Shown here one piece after another: positions 33,888-42,029 of a DNA stretch of 49,885 nucleotides; the stretch's first letter is position 1, and every line of letters begins with the position of its first letter. The stretch spans positions 1 to 49,885 of the forward strand of contig CAYUKM010000001.1 of assembly GCA_964445255.1 (NCBI GenBank). Reading direction: 5' to 3'. Source of the stretch: SHLQ01 sp964445255 (GTDB lineage Bacteria > Actinomycetota > Acidimicrobiia > Acidimicrobiales > SHLQ01). The notes beneath the pieces were generated by a model. It was given only the letters and a program-made list of their open reading frames with translations. It was not told where the DNA came from and did no database searches. A program made the position numbers and the translations under genes.

Positions 33888-34301
33888 TCATTTTGGATCG
33901 GTGAGCACTTCTATGCGGTTGCCGCCTGGCTCGTAAATCATGTAGTGCACTCGTGGCCCAACCCCGACCGGGTTCTGCTGCGGTTCGAATTCGACTGCAA
34001 CTCCCTCGATAGCACTGACCCTGTCGAACGTCTGATGCAACGTGTCGAGATCGTCGACTTGCAGGGCGAGGTGGTGGAGGCCGACGTTTCGTTCGCGATC
34101 GGCTGCGACTGGGTCATCGGTGAGCGTTGACCAAAGGGTAAGGATCGAGGTGCCGTCGCCGATGTAGACCGCTGGATAGCCGGGGTCTTCGCCCAGGACG
34201 CTCCAGCCGAGCCCGTCGACGAAGAACGTAACGGTCGCCTCGAGATTTGGGACGGTTAGTCCGAGGTGATGGATGCCGCGTGTGCTCGCTGTGTCGCTCA
34301 T
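33888..34301 (-). CDS. VOC family (glyoxalase/dioxygenase fold) protein
   Basis: The 137-residue protein has two beta-alpha-beta-beta-beta modules. It starts G-I-H-H-L-G-L-T-V-P-N-L-E, has G-L-H-H-L-A-L-Q-V-D-D-L in the second module and ends with G-N-R-I-E-V-L. The His-His-Glu set fits metal binding as in extradiol dioxygenases and glyoxalase I. The substrate is unknown. Its ATG overlaps the stop of the DUF1330 gene (ATGA), indicating translational coupling. Confidence 0.87.
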   Translation of the reverse strand: MSDTASTRGIHHLGLTVPNLEATVTFFVDGLGWSVLGEDPGYPAVYIGDGTSILTLWSTLTDDPVAADRERNVGLHHLALQVDDLDTLHQTFDRVSAIEGVAVEFEPQQNPVGVGPRVHYMIYEPGGNRIEVLTDPK

Positions 34302-34594
34302 AGCGTCGGCACGATCTGAGCGAACGATGGATTGCTAGCCGAAAGCCGCTCCTCAACAATGGCCTGATAGCCCTCGGAGTTGAAGGCGGCTTTGGCGGCC
34401 TCCACTGAGGGGTACTCGAGTACGACCGTCGTTGGGGCGCTTCCGTTGCCCTCGCCGAGATCGATGGAGTCGTCGGTGAAGGCGATTGGCTTGCCACCTC
34501 CTTGGACAACGAGGTGCTCGCCTCCCTTCTCGCGGTAGGCCTCAATCGCTTCGAGATCGGTGATCTCGTAATTGATGATGAGTAATGCTGGCAT
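34298..34594 (-). CDS. DUF1330 family protein
   Basis: This 98-residue protein belongs to the DUF1330 family, a dimeric alpha/beta-barrel fold related to EthD-like proteins. The tell-tale stretches are A-L-L-I-I-N-Y-E-I-T-D, Y-R-E-K-G-G-E-H-L-V-V-Q-G-G and V-V-L-E-Y-P-S-V-E-A-A-K-A-A-F. A biochemical function is not established. AAGGAAGACC precedes the ATG. It lies 61 bases downstream of a PPOX gene on the same strand and is coupled to the VOC gene, suggesting a three-gene degradation or detoxification unit. Confidence 0.85.
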   Translation of the reverse strand: MPALLIINYEITDLEAIEAYREKGGEHLVVQGGGKPIAFTDDSIDLGEGNGSAPTTVVLEYPSVEAAKAAFNSEGYQAIVEERLSASNPSFAQIVPTL

Positions 34595-34655
34595 GGTCTT
34601 CCTTTCGTTGTGGGATAGATCGACTGGATGGGGTTGGATTGGCTCTACGTTCGCC

Positions 34656-35558
34656 TCAGATTTTGGGGCTGTACCTCGATGGCTCTACGTCGACCCATTG
34701 GCCGACCGAAGCCCACGAGACTTTGACGTCATCGATCTTCAGCGACACAGACCGTTCGGGTTCTGGGAGTGACAAACCGGTGCTGCGAACAGTGGCTCGT
34801 CCAGTGAGTTGCAAGTTGCGGCCCGTCGTAAAGTCAACGGCGGTCAGTCCTAGTCGGTCGTCGAGTCGAAGGTTGCCGAGCGTGTTGTACATCCCATTGC
34901 CGAAGTAATCGGGAATCTCCAGTTCGTCAGGGCTCACAACTTCGATGAAGCCAGGCGATCCGCCCCTATGGGTCACGTCCGCGCCGTGCGGAGAGAAGCT
35001 TGCAAAGAATGCGGTATCGGATCGCTGAAGCTGAAGACGGTCCTCATTCGTGAGGGCGGACCGAGTCTCGGGTGCGAGTGCCGGGGTTTGCGGTGCTGGT
35101 TGGTGGAGTCGTTTGAAGATGTACTTCGGACAGATGCCGAACAACCTGGTCATTCGATAGTCGATGGAGTCGTTCTCGGTGATCGATGCCTGCCCAATGG
35201 ACTTGGCTCGTCTTCGAGTCTCCATGCTGAAGAACAGCACGCCCAGCTCAGCGTTGTCTGCAATGTTCGCACGCATTGGATCGCCATCTATCGGGAGCGC
35301 ATCGATCGAGATAGTCGTTGGGCTGGTCACGCGAAACAGGGGGTCCCCACCGGAGAGCAGCGGCGAAGCCCAGGGGCGCCCTTGTGCGTCGATAGTGCCC
35401 GCCATGGAGAAGGAAAGCTCTTCAATGAAGACGTGTTCGTGGGGGTTGACTTCAGGGCGCATCATTTGGCGGGACTGCCGCTCGTACGCTTCGGTGTCGG
35501 TGCCCCAGTCGGCGTGCATGGCAACTTCGCCTTCGTGAAAGTGCTCGTAAGTGGTCAT
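34656..35558 (-). CDS. PPOX-family flavoprotein, long form
   Basis: This 300-residue pyridoxamine 5'-phosphate oxidase-like protein has an added N-terminal helical part. F-S-M-A-G-T-I-D-A-Q-G-R-P-W-A-S-P-L (about residues 50-67) begins one half-barrel. F-F-A-S-F-S-P-H-G-A-D-V-T-H-R-G-G-S-P-G-F (about 184-204) begins the second, like the 4109-4765 gene. Two barrel-like segments in one chain suggest a pseudo-dimer. The cofactor is probably FMN and the substrate unknown. It is divergent from the CGNR regulator across a region with repeated GGTTAG palindromes, so the regulator may control it. Confidence 0.8.
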   Translation of the reverse strand: MTTYEHFHEGEVAMHADWGTDTEAYERQSRQMMRPEVNPHEHVFIEELSFSMAGTIDAQGRPWASPLLSGGDPLFRVTSPTTISIDALPIDGDPMRANIADNAELGVLFFSMETRRRAKSIGQASITENDSIDYRMTRLFGICPKYIFKRLHQPAPQTPALAPETRSALTNEDRLQLQRSDTAFFASFSPHGADVTHRGGSPGFIEVVSPDELEIPDYFGNGMYNTLGNLRLDDRLGLTAVDFTTGRNLQLTGRATVRSTGLSLPEPERSVSLKIDDVKVSWASVGQWVDVEPSRYSPKI

Positions 35559-35626
35559 GGGATGGCCAAGTCTTCTCTGGACGGTGGTTCAGCTCACAGT
35601 GGACTAACTAGTAATACGAATTTGAA

Positions 35627-35670
35627 GGTTAGCTTGGGCGCTAACCATTGACAACACGTTCAGTGGTTAG
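35627..35670. promoter_or_regulatory. GGTTAG palindromes and promoter of the CGNR gene
   Basis: GGTTAGC-ttgggc-GCTAACC (35627-35646) is a perfect 7-6-7 inverted repeat. A further TGGTTAG (35664-35670) pairs with CTAACCA (35641-35647) as a second, longer-spaced inverted repeat. TTGACA lies at 35648-35653. TATGCT (35675-35680) followed by six bases and the ATG at 35687 suggests a leaderless start. This is probably an operator for the divergent pair. Confidence 0.5.
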
Positions 35671-35686
35671 ACGGTATGCTTTAGGT

Positions 35687-36259
35687 ATGACAGGGCCAGC
35701 ACCACGTCCAATGCCCGGCGGCCCGATCGCCGTTGACCTCGCCAACACGACGTGGAACAACGACGGCCAGGTAGTCGATTGGCTCGACGAGGATGCAGCG
35801 GTTCGAGACTTCGCCGAAACCTACGGAATGCGCTGTCGCTCAGCCGATGTGCCAGCGGTGCGCCAATCACTAGTCCGGGCGCGTGGCATGGTTCGAGACG
35901 TTCTCAATACCGCGGTCACCGACGAGCAGTGGGGACCGCTGCAAGCTCAGATCAACGACGAACTCGCTGATGCCCTGCTGGTCTTGGCTGTATCGTCGGG
36001 AACTGCCCACATCGACGCCTCCCATCGCGAGCCCACAAGGCAATTGGCGGTTCGCGCGCTCGTTAATGCCGTCGAGGTGAAGCGTGACCACGCTGGCCGA
36101 GTCCGATGCTGCCGGCACCCTGACTGCATGTTGTGGTTCGTCGACGTATCAAAGGGCGGTCAGCGGCGCTGGTGTTCCATGGAACGCTGCGGAAACCGAG
36201 CGAAAGTCCAACGCCACTACGAGCGTACGCGCGCCAAGAAGTCCGCAGGTCAGTCCTGA
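35687..36259 (+). CDS. CGNR zinc finger / ABATE-domain regulator
   Basis: The 190-residue protein has the N-terminal ABATE (stress-induced, formerly DUF1470) domain and a C-terminal CGNR zinc finger. The finger runs C-C-R-H-P-D-C near residues 140-146 to R-R-W-C-S-M-E-R-C-G-N-R near 162-173, followed by a basic helix K-V-Q-R-H-Y-E-R-T-R. The finger is thought to bind DNA, so a transcriptional regulator is likely. It probably binds the palindromes just upstream and controls the divergent PPOX-DUF1330-VOC genes. The frame is open to 35648 but ATG 35687 fits the -10 position and the family start. Confidence 0.86.
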   Translation: MTGPAPRPMPGGPIAVDLANTTWNNDGQVVDWLDEDAAVRDFAETYGMRCRSADVPAVRQSLVRARGMVRDVLNTAVTDEQWGPLQAQINDELADALLVLAVSSGTAHIDASHREPTRQLAVRALVNAVEVKRDHAGRVRCCRHPDCMLWFVDVSKGGQRRWCSMERCGNRAKVQRHYERTRAKKSAGQS

Positions 36260-36311
36260 AGGACCGTGAGGTCGATCCAATCGATCTCCAGGCGGAAAGG
36301 CCCATCAGCTC

Positions 36312-37178
36312 TCACAGATTCAGGGCAATGATTGCCACTAAAGCTGTGGCAATACCGGCGACTTCTCGCCCTTTGACCTGCTCGCCCCAGGCAAGTCTGC
36401 CGATCAAGGCCATGAGCACAAGGCTGGACGCCGAAAAGAGCGTGAACGCGAGGGCGGACCGACCCTCGAAACCTCCGGCGAGCGCTCGCAGGAGGAAATA
36501 GCTAACAGCGAAGTTCAAGATGCCCAGAGCGACACCGGTGAGCGAGTCGAGCCGGGTAAAGGTCTGGCCACGTTTGAGCGCCATCGTGGTCGAGACCACC
36601 GCAGCGGTGCCGAACAAGACCACGAAGAACGCGAGGTCATCTTCTCCTGAACCAACTTCGTTGAACAGGCTGACCCACGCATCGATAACCCCGAAAGTGA
36701 TGATCAACGTGCTGGCATACAGCAGCACCTTGGGCGCACGCTGATTTGGCGGACGCAGTTCACTTATCGGAGCCATACGGGGAGTCAGCAGGAGGAACGC
36801 TCCAAACAACAAGGCAATGCCGAGAGCGAGACGAGGCGTCAACGCTTCGCCGAAAAAGACCAGGCCGAGTAGGACCGGAACTGCCAGCGAGAGCCGTGCC
36901 CATGCACCGGTGCGGGCCAGGCCGAACGTGGCGATTCCCGAGGCGTACAGGTGAAACGCGGTTGGCCATATGAGTCCACCGATAAAGCCCAGGACAATAG
37001 TGATGGGCTCGACCGATGACAGCTTGTCCGTGGCGAGTGCGAGCACAAGCCCGATCGCCGCCGCAAGGACATAGTTCGCAGCGATGACGATTTCGATGTT
37101 GCGGCCGTGCTGGCGCGCCAGTCGCAGCACGACGGCCACACCTGTTGTCGCCGCAATCGATAATGCGAGATCGATCAC
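36312..37178 (-). CDS. EamA/DMT-type membrane transporter
   Basis: The 288-residue protein has about ten hydrophobic helices arranged as two five-helix repeats, as in drug/metabolite transporters. Helix ends such as L-V-F-F-G-E-A-L-T-P-R-L-A-L-G-I-A-L (first repeat) and G-R-L-A-W-G-E-Q-V-K-G-R-E-V-A-G-I-A (second repeat) are the usual GE-x-L/P signature positions. The substrate is not predictable. It appears to start at GTG 37178; no ATG is in frame near it. It converges with the CGNR gene. Confidence 0.84.
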   Translation of the reverse strand: MIDLALSIAATTGVAVVLRLARQHGRNIEIVIAANYVLAAAIGLVLALATDKLSSVEPITIVLGFIGGLIWPTAFHLYASGIATFGLARTGAWARLSLAVPVLLGLVFFGEALTPRLALGIALLFGAFLLLTPRMAPISELRPPNQRAPKVLLYASTLIITFGVIDAWVSLFNEVGSGEDDLAFFVVLFGTAAVVSTTMALKRGQTFTRLDSLTGVALGILNFAVSYFLLRALAGGFEGRSALAFTLFSASSLVLMALIGRLAWGEQVKGREVAGIATALVAIIALNL

Positions 37179-37244
37179 CCTCGACGCGAAGGACGTTGTT
37201 CACGACGCAACATGGAGCGACCTTAGCAGTCGGGTCAAAACAAC

Positions 37245-38135
37245 TTAACTAGCCGCTCCGACGTCGTCACGGAGTACTCGGAGCTGTTCGAGCAACGAGC
37301 GCTCTTCGTCTGAGACATCCTTGGGAACATCGATGGTGACGGCGACGATCAGATCGCCAGTTCGCTTGGCGAGTGGCACGCCTTTGCCCTTGACCCGCAG
37401 CTTCTGACCATTCGCGCTTCCAGGTGGAATGCGAACCGTCACCGTTGACCCATCGAGGGTCGGTACCGAAACTTCGCCACCGAGCACTGCGTCCTCATAA
37501 CGGATCGGAACAGTCGTCGTCAGGTTGTTGCCCGATCGCCCAAAGGTTGGGTGTGAACCGACCGAGACCTCGATGAGCAGGTCGCCCTCGGGACCACCAT
37601 TGAGACCGGGAGCGCCCTTACCCGCAAGACGGATGGTCTGGCGATCCTTGACGCCGGCGGGGATCCGCACGTTTACCGAGCGACCATCGAGGGTAAGTGT
37701 GGTGGTGAGCCCTTGGATGGCATCGATGAACTCCATATGGAGCGAAGCAGAAAGGTCGCTTCCGCGGCGCGGCCGGCGCTGTTGTTCAGCGAAATACTCG
37801 CCGAACATGGTGTCGAAGTCGAAGTCGACGAAGTTCGCGTCCTGATATGACCGGCTTGACCATTGGTTCGAGCCCGCCGAGGACTGGCGTCGATACGCCG
37901 CCTGCGTCCGTAGGTCGTTGTACTCCTTTCGACGATCCTCGTCGGAGAGCACTTCGTAGGCCTTAGCAATGTCGGAAAACCGTTCCTCGGCCTCGACATC
38001 TCCTGGATTGGCGTCAGGGTGAGCGGTACGAGCGAGCTTTCGGTATGCGGACTTGATCTCTTTTTGTGTGGCGTCACTGCTGACACCGAGGACATCGTAG
38101 AAGTCGATGTCGAGCCATTCGGCAGTTGCATTCAT
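37245..38135 (-). CDS. DnaJ-class co-chaperone, CbpA type (no zinc finger)
   Basis: The 296-residue protein has a J domain at residues 10-75 with the H-P-D motif (A-H-P-D-A-N-P) that stimulates DnaK ATPase. A short linker follows, then two DnaJ C-terminal beta domains (from V-N-V-R-I-P-A-G-V-K-D near 150 to V-R-I-P-P-G-S-A-N-G-Q near 235). The cysteine-rich zinc centre of type I DnaJ is missing, as in CbpA/DjlA-like type II proteins. An AGGAGGTGACCACC leader gives a strong ribosome-binding site. It lies 102 bases downstream of dnaK, with a stem-loop between. Confidence 0.93.
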   Translation of the reverse strand: MNATAEWLDIDFYDVLGVSSDATQKEIKSAYRKLARTAHPDANPGDVEAEERFSDIAKAYEVLSDEDRRKEYNDLRTQAAYRRQSSAGSNQWSSRSYQDANFVDFDFDTMFGEYFAEQQRRPRRGSDLSASLHMEFIDAIQGLTTTLTLDGRSVNVRIPAGVKDRQTIRLAGKGAPGLNGGPEGDLLIEVSVGSHPTFGRSGNNLTTTVPIRYEDAVLGGEVSVPTLDGSTVTVRIPPGSANGQKLRVKGKGVPLAKRTGDLIVAVTIDVPKDVSDEERSLLEQLRVLRDDVGAAS

Positions 38136-38170
38136 GTGGTGGTCACCTCCTTGGTATTAGACCGGACTAC

Positions 38171-38203
38171 GGGGCACAGCCGGAACGAACCCGGCTATGC
38201 CCC
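38171..38203 (-). terminator. stem-loop between dnaK and dnaJ-like gene
   Basis: GGGGCAcAGCCGG (38171-38183) and CCGGCTaTGCCCC (38191-38203) form a 12-bp stem with one internal mismatch and a seven-base loop. It lacks a U tract, so partial termination or mRNA stabilisation between the two chaperone genes is likely, lowering dnaJ relative to dnaK. Confidence 0.6.
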
Positions 38204-38237
38204 ATTGGTGGTCTGATTAATTGGGATAGCTAACTAA

Positions 38238-40058
38238 CTAGGCGTTGACGTCCTCGTCGTCGACGATCTCGGCATCGATGACGTCGTCGTCGCCTTCGAC
38301 AGCTCCGTCGCCCGAGTCTGAGCTTGCAGCGTTGTCGTAGAGGTACTGGGTGTACTTCTCCGCAGCCGAGCGCACATCTTCGGCGGCCGACTTCATCGCT
38401 TCGAGATCTTCAGCCTCAGTAGCGGCGGCCAGCTGATCGACTGCAGCCTGCAGGGTCGAACGCTCTGCCGACGAGTCGTCGGCATCATTTAGCTGCCGGC
38501 GAGCCTGATACAGCGTGCTGTCAGCCTCGTTACGAGTCTCAGCGTCGGCTCGGCGACGCTTATCATCCTCGGCGTGGGCTGCGGCATCGTTAACCATGCG
38601 CTCGATGTCGTCTTCTGACAGCGATGACTGACCGGTGATCGTGATCGACTGCTCCTTGCCAGTGCCCTTGTCGGTGGCAGAGACGTGCACGATGCCGTTG
38701 GCATCGATGTCGAAGCTGACCTCGATCTGAGGCATACCGCGAGGAGCAGGTGGCAGATCAACCAGCTGGAACTTGCCCAGCGTCTTGTTGTGCTGCGCCA
38801 TTTCGCGCTCGCCCTGAAGTACATGGACGTCGACCGAAGGCTGGTTGTCTTCAGCGGTGCTGAAGAGCTCCGAACGCTTGGTCGGGATCGTGGTGTTGCG
38901 CTCGATGAGCGTTGTCATGACACCGCCCATGGTCTCGATGCCGAGTGACAGAGGCGTGACATCTAGCAGAATGACGTCGTTCACATCGCCTCGCAGGACT
39001 CCAGCCTGAACAGCAGCACCCATGGCAACGACCTCGTCGGGGTTGACGCCCTTGTGAGGCTCTTCTCCCGACAGGGACTCGACCAGCTCGGAAATGGCGG
39101 GCATACGGGTAGAACCACCGACCAGAATGACATGGTCGAGGTCACCCTTTTCGACCTTGGCATCTGCGAGGGCCTGCTCGAAGGGATCCTTCAACTTGGC
39201 GACCAAGTCGGCCGTCAGGTCCTCGAACTTCGAACGCGTGAGCTCGAGATCGAGGTGCTTAGGGCCTGCATCGGTAGCGGTGATGAAGGGAAGATTGATC
39301 CGCGTCGTCTGTACCTGTGATAGCTCGATCTTGGCTGCTTCAGCGGCTTCCTTCAGCCGCTGCATGACCATGGCATCGCCCGACAGGTCGACTCCCTCGG
39401 TGTCCTTGAACGACTTGACGATCCAGTCGATAATCGCCTGGTCCCAGTCGTCGCCGCCCAAATGGGTATCGCCGTGGGTCGAGAGCACCTCGAACACGCC
39501 GTCGCCCATCGACAGAACCGAAACGTCGAATGTGCCGCCACCGAGGTCGAAGACCAGGATGGTCTGATCGCTATCGTCCTCACTGGCAATGCCATAGGCA
39601 AGGGCAGCAGAGGTGGGCTCGTTGATAATTCGCAGAACCTCAAGACCAGCAATGGCGCCGGCCTCCTTGGTAGCGGTTCGCTGGGCATCGTCGAAATAGG
39701 CAGGAACGGTAATGACCGCCTGAGTCACATCTTCTCCGAGGAATCCTTCAGCGTCTCGCTTCAGCTTCTGCAGAATTCGAGCCGAGATCTCCTGGGCGGT
39801 GTAGTCGGTACCGTCGATTCCCAGAGTCCAATCGGTACCCGCGTGGCGCTTGACCGAGCGAATAGTGCGCTCAGGGTTGGTGATTGCCTGTCGCTTGGCC
39901 ACCTCGCCCACAAGAACCTCGCCATCACGAGCGAACGCGACCACCGATGGAGTGGTGCGAACGCCTTCGGCGTTGGCGATTACCTCGGGCTCTCCGCCCG
40001 TGATCGTGGCGACAATAGAATTTGTCGTGCCGAGGTCGATTCCTACTGCTTTACTCAT
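38238..40058 (-). CDS. dnaK: Hsp70 chaperone DnaK
   Basis: The 606-residue chaperone begins S-K-A-V-G-I-D-L-G-T-T-N-S-I-V-A, the ATP phosphate-1 motif. L-V-F-D-L-G-G-G-T-F-D-V-S (phosphate 2) and V-I-L-V-G-G-S-T-R-M-P (adenosine motif) follow. The substrate-binding domain starts after D-V-T-P-L-S-L-G-I-E. The tail ends in the acidic D-A-E-I-V-D-D-E-D motif. ATG 40058 with GGAGA upstream is the true start; a longer open frame upstream is not homologous. It works with DnaJ and GrpE in protein folding. A grpE gene, which usually follows in actinobacteria, is absent here. Confidence 0.97.
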   Translation of the reverse strand: MSKAVGIDLGTTNSIVATITGGEPEVIANAEGVRTTPSVVAFARDGEVLVGEVAKRQAITNPERTIRSVKRHAGTDWTLGIDGTDYTAQEISARILQKLKRDAEGFLGEDVTQAVITVPAYFDDAQRTATKEAGAIAGLEVLRIINEPTSAALAYGIASEDDSDQTILVFDLGGGTFDVSVLSMGDGVFEVLSTHGDTHLGGDDWDQAIIDWIVKSFKDTEGVDLSGDAMVMQRLKEAAEAAKIELSQVQTTRINLPFITATDAGPKHLDLELTRSKFEDLTADLVAKLKDPFEQALADAKVEKGDLDHVILVGGSTRMPAISELVESLSGEEPHKGVNPDEVVAMGAAVQAGVLRGDVNDVILLDVTPLSLGIETMGGVMTTLIERNTTIPTKRSELFSTAEDNQPSVDVHVLQGEREMAQHNKTLGKFQLVDLPPAPRGMPQIEVSFDIDANGIVHVSATDKGTGKEQSITITGQSSLSEDDIERMVNDAAAHAEDDKRRRADAETRNEADSTLYQARRQLNDADDSSAERSTLQAAVDQLAAATEAEDLEAMKSAAEDVRSAAEKYTQYLYDNAASSDSGDGAVEGDDDVIDAEIVDDEDVNA

Positions 40059-40114
40059 ATCAGTTCTCCAGTCTCGTTGTTTTTCTTCATTGTTGATTTG
40101 TTGTCGAGGGGTAT

Positions 40115-40175
40115 AACGCAGACAGGCGAATCTGATTCCCATATTGGCAACAAACTTGAGCGGACTCATATCAAC
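40115..40175 (-). promoter_or_regulatory. possible dnaK control region (SigH/SigR-like promoter, weak HAIR)
   Basis: On the minus strand GGAAT (40139-40135), 17 bases and GTT (40117-40115) resemble SigH/SigR promoters (GGAAT-N18-GTT). Upstream, CTTGAGC-N7-TATCAAC (40155-40175) keeps 6 of 7 and 4 of 7 HAIR half-site bases. Both assignments are weak; the position before a heat-shock gene makes them plausible. Confidence 0.35.
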
Positions 40176-40318
40176 TTCGCCAACAGGGGTACACAGATCC
40201 CACAAAACGGCTCACGCGTAACGCCCAATAGAGTCAAAACACTTCCGCCAAAATCCGCGAAGAACCCGATAGGACGTGCACGGATCCCCCCACGCCAACT
40301 AGGTAGAGTCAGGGACTT

Positions 40319-41056
40319 ATGAACGCGATTTCAAAAGTCCACGCCCACCTCGCTGCAACGAGAATCAACCTTCACCGGCTCGCCGCCTACGTGATTGCGC
40401 CCGCCCGATATCGATTGACCGAACGCTTCGGTTTACGAGCAACCGAGGGCGGATTCGGTACCCCGCCCTTCGGAGAGCAACGTCGCATTCGAGTTGCCGG
40501 TCTGGATCTGATCGATGAACTTGCGGGCGAACAACGCATTGCACCAATCACGACCTTGAACGCAGCCGCTGAGTTCCTCGGCGAACCGGTCGATACCGAA
40601 ACGGCTGCCGAGCATGACTCCCCCGCGGCCGGCGACCTCGATGAAGACCTCGGCATTGACCTTGAGTCCTCCAATTACCTGGGTCGTTGGTTCAATATGG
40701 CCTTCGATGCACTCAACGCCGTTCGCGAAGATGACGCGTCGGTCGATGCCTCTGAGGCTCAGCTTTGGCCAGGCCACTTCGATCCCGCGATCGAGATGGG
40801 TGACGAAAACCATCGCGGCAGTTACGGCGCCTCACCGGGCGACGACGCCATTGCTGAGCCTTACCTGTACCTGAGCATCTGGTGGCCTGATCGTCTGTCG
40901 CTCGACACCGACGACCCATTCTGGAACGCTACGGCATTCACCGGGGCGGTCTTGAAAGTGTCAGATTTTCCTGCCGATGCTGACCCGGTTGAGGTTGCAG
41001 CGAAGTTTTGGCGAGATGCCCGAGACATGCTGGAGAACGCGGAATCGAGCTCGTGA
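40319..41056 (+). CDS. conserved-looking actinobacterial protein, unknown function
   Basis: The 245-residue acidic soluble protein contains L-W-P-G-H-F-D-P-A-I-E-M-G, G-S-Y-G-A-S-P-G-D-D-A-I and P-Y-L-Y-L-S-I-W-W-P-D. I associate this combination with an unnamed actinobacterial family. There is no signal peptide or membrane segment. The W-P-x-H-F-D motif contains candidate metal or catalytic residues, but no activity is known. An AGGGA box lies near ATG 40319. Its stop overlaps the start of the aldo/keto reductase gene (TGATG), so the two are co-translated and probably functionally linked. Confidence 0.75.
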   Translation: MNAISKVHAHLAATRINLHRLAAYVIAPARYRLTERFGLRATEGGFGTPPFGEQRRIRVAGLDLIDELAGEQRIAPITTLNAAAEFLGEPVDTETAAEHDSPAAGDLDEDLGIDLESSNYLGRWFNMAFDALNAVREDDASVDASEAQLWPGHFDPAIEMGDENHRGSYGASPGDDAIAEPYLYLSIWWPDRLSLDTDDPFWNATAFTGAVLKVSDFPADADPVEVAAKFWRDARDMLENAESSS

Positions 41057-42012
41057 TGAGTGTGAAACTTGCCCAGTTCCGACGCGACAGCGAGTCACAG
41101 GCCGTACTCGGCCTGGGCACCGCTGCCTTGGGAAGACCGGGATACATAACCACCGACCACGGCATCGACCTTCTCGGCCATACCGACGTCGAATCGATGA
41201 CGGCCAACGCCTTGTCGGTCTTTGACTTCGCGTACGAGCACGGCGTCAGGTATTTCGACGCAGCGCGTTCCTATGGCAAGGCCGAGGAATTCCTTTCAAC
41301 GTGGCTTCAAACACGCTCCCCGAGCGACGTGTTCGTTGCGTCGAAGTGGGGATATGAGTACGTCGCAGACTGGCAAATCGACGTCGATACTCACGAGGTC
41401 AAAGATCACAGCCTCGAGATGTTCCGACGCCAGCTCGTCGAATCCAAAGCGCTACTCGGCGAAAACCTCGACCTCTACCAGATTCACTCGTTAACGCCCC
41501 AGAGCCCAGCGCTCGCTGACTCCCAGCTGCTCGATGAACTGGGCGAGCTCAAGGCGAGCGGTGTCGCGATCGGATTGTCGACGAGCGGCCCACAGCAGCC
41601 CGAAGTGCTCGATGCCGTGGGTGCAATCACCGTCGGCGGAAGCCCCTTGTTCGATTCGGTTCAGGTCACGTGGAATCCCCTCGAACCTTCGGCGACCGAA
41701 AGCCTGCTGAAACTGAAGGATCAGGGTGTGTTTGTCGTGATCAAGGAGGCATTGGCGAACGGACGACTCACATCGTCGGGAGATCAGCCCGCTACGTCAC
41801 CCGACGTCGATGCAACACCGGACGCTTTGGCGCTCAGCGTCGCTATGAACCAGTCTCCAGCCGACGTCGTACTCAGCGGCGCATTAAACATCGCGCAGCT
41901 CGAGTCCAATCTGTCCGCACTGGTCCTACCAGCCAATAGCGGAACGGTTGCACCTTCGGCTCTCACACCAGCGCAGTATTGGGCCGACCGATCCGCCCTG
42001 CCCTGGACCTAG
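41056..42012 (+). CDS. aldo/keto reductase
   Basis: This 318-residue AKR TIM-barrel enzyme has the catalytic tetrad Asp and Tyr in F-D-A-A-R-S-Y-G (near residue 70), Lys in V-A-S-K-W-G-Y (near 97) and His in Y-Q-I-H-S-L (near 140). It would reduce carbonyl compounds with NADPH. The substrate is unknown. The start is ATG 41056, overlapping the previous stop by one base; an open frame to 41008 lies inside the upstream gene and is not used. It converges with the 205-residue unknown gene, only 17 bases apart. Confidence 0.92.
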   Translation: MSVKLAQFRRDSESQAVLGLGTAALGRPGYITTDHGIDLLGHTDVESMTANALSVFDFAYEHGVRYFDAARSYGKAEEFLSTWLQTRSPSDVFVASKWGYEYVADWQIDVDTHEVKDHSLEMFRRQLVESKALLGENLDLYQIHSLTPQSPALADSQLLDELGELKASGVAIGLSTSGPQQPEVLDAVGAITVGGSPLFDSVQVTWNPLEPSATESLLKLKDQGVFVVIKEALANGRLTSSGDQPATSPDVDATPDALALSVAMNQSPADVVLSGALNIAQLESNLSALVLPANSGTVAPSALTPAQYWADRSALPWT

Positions 42013-42029
42013 TCGCGGTGACTTTGCCC

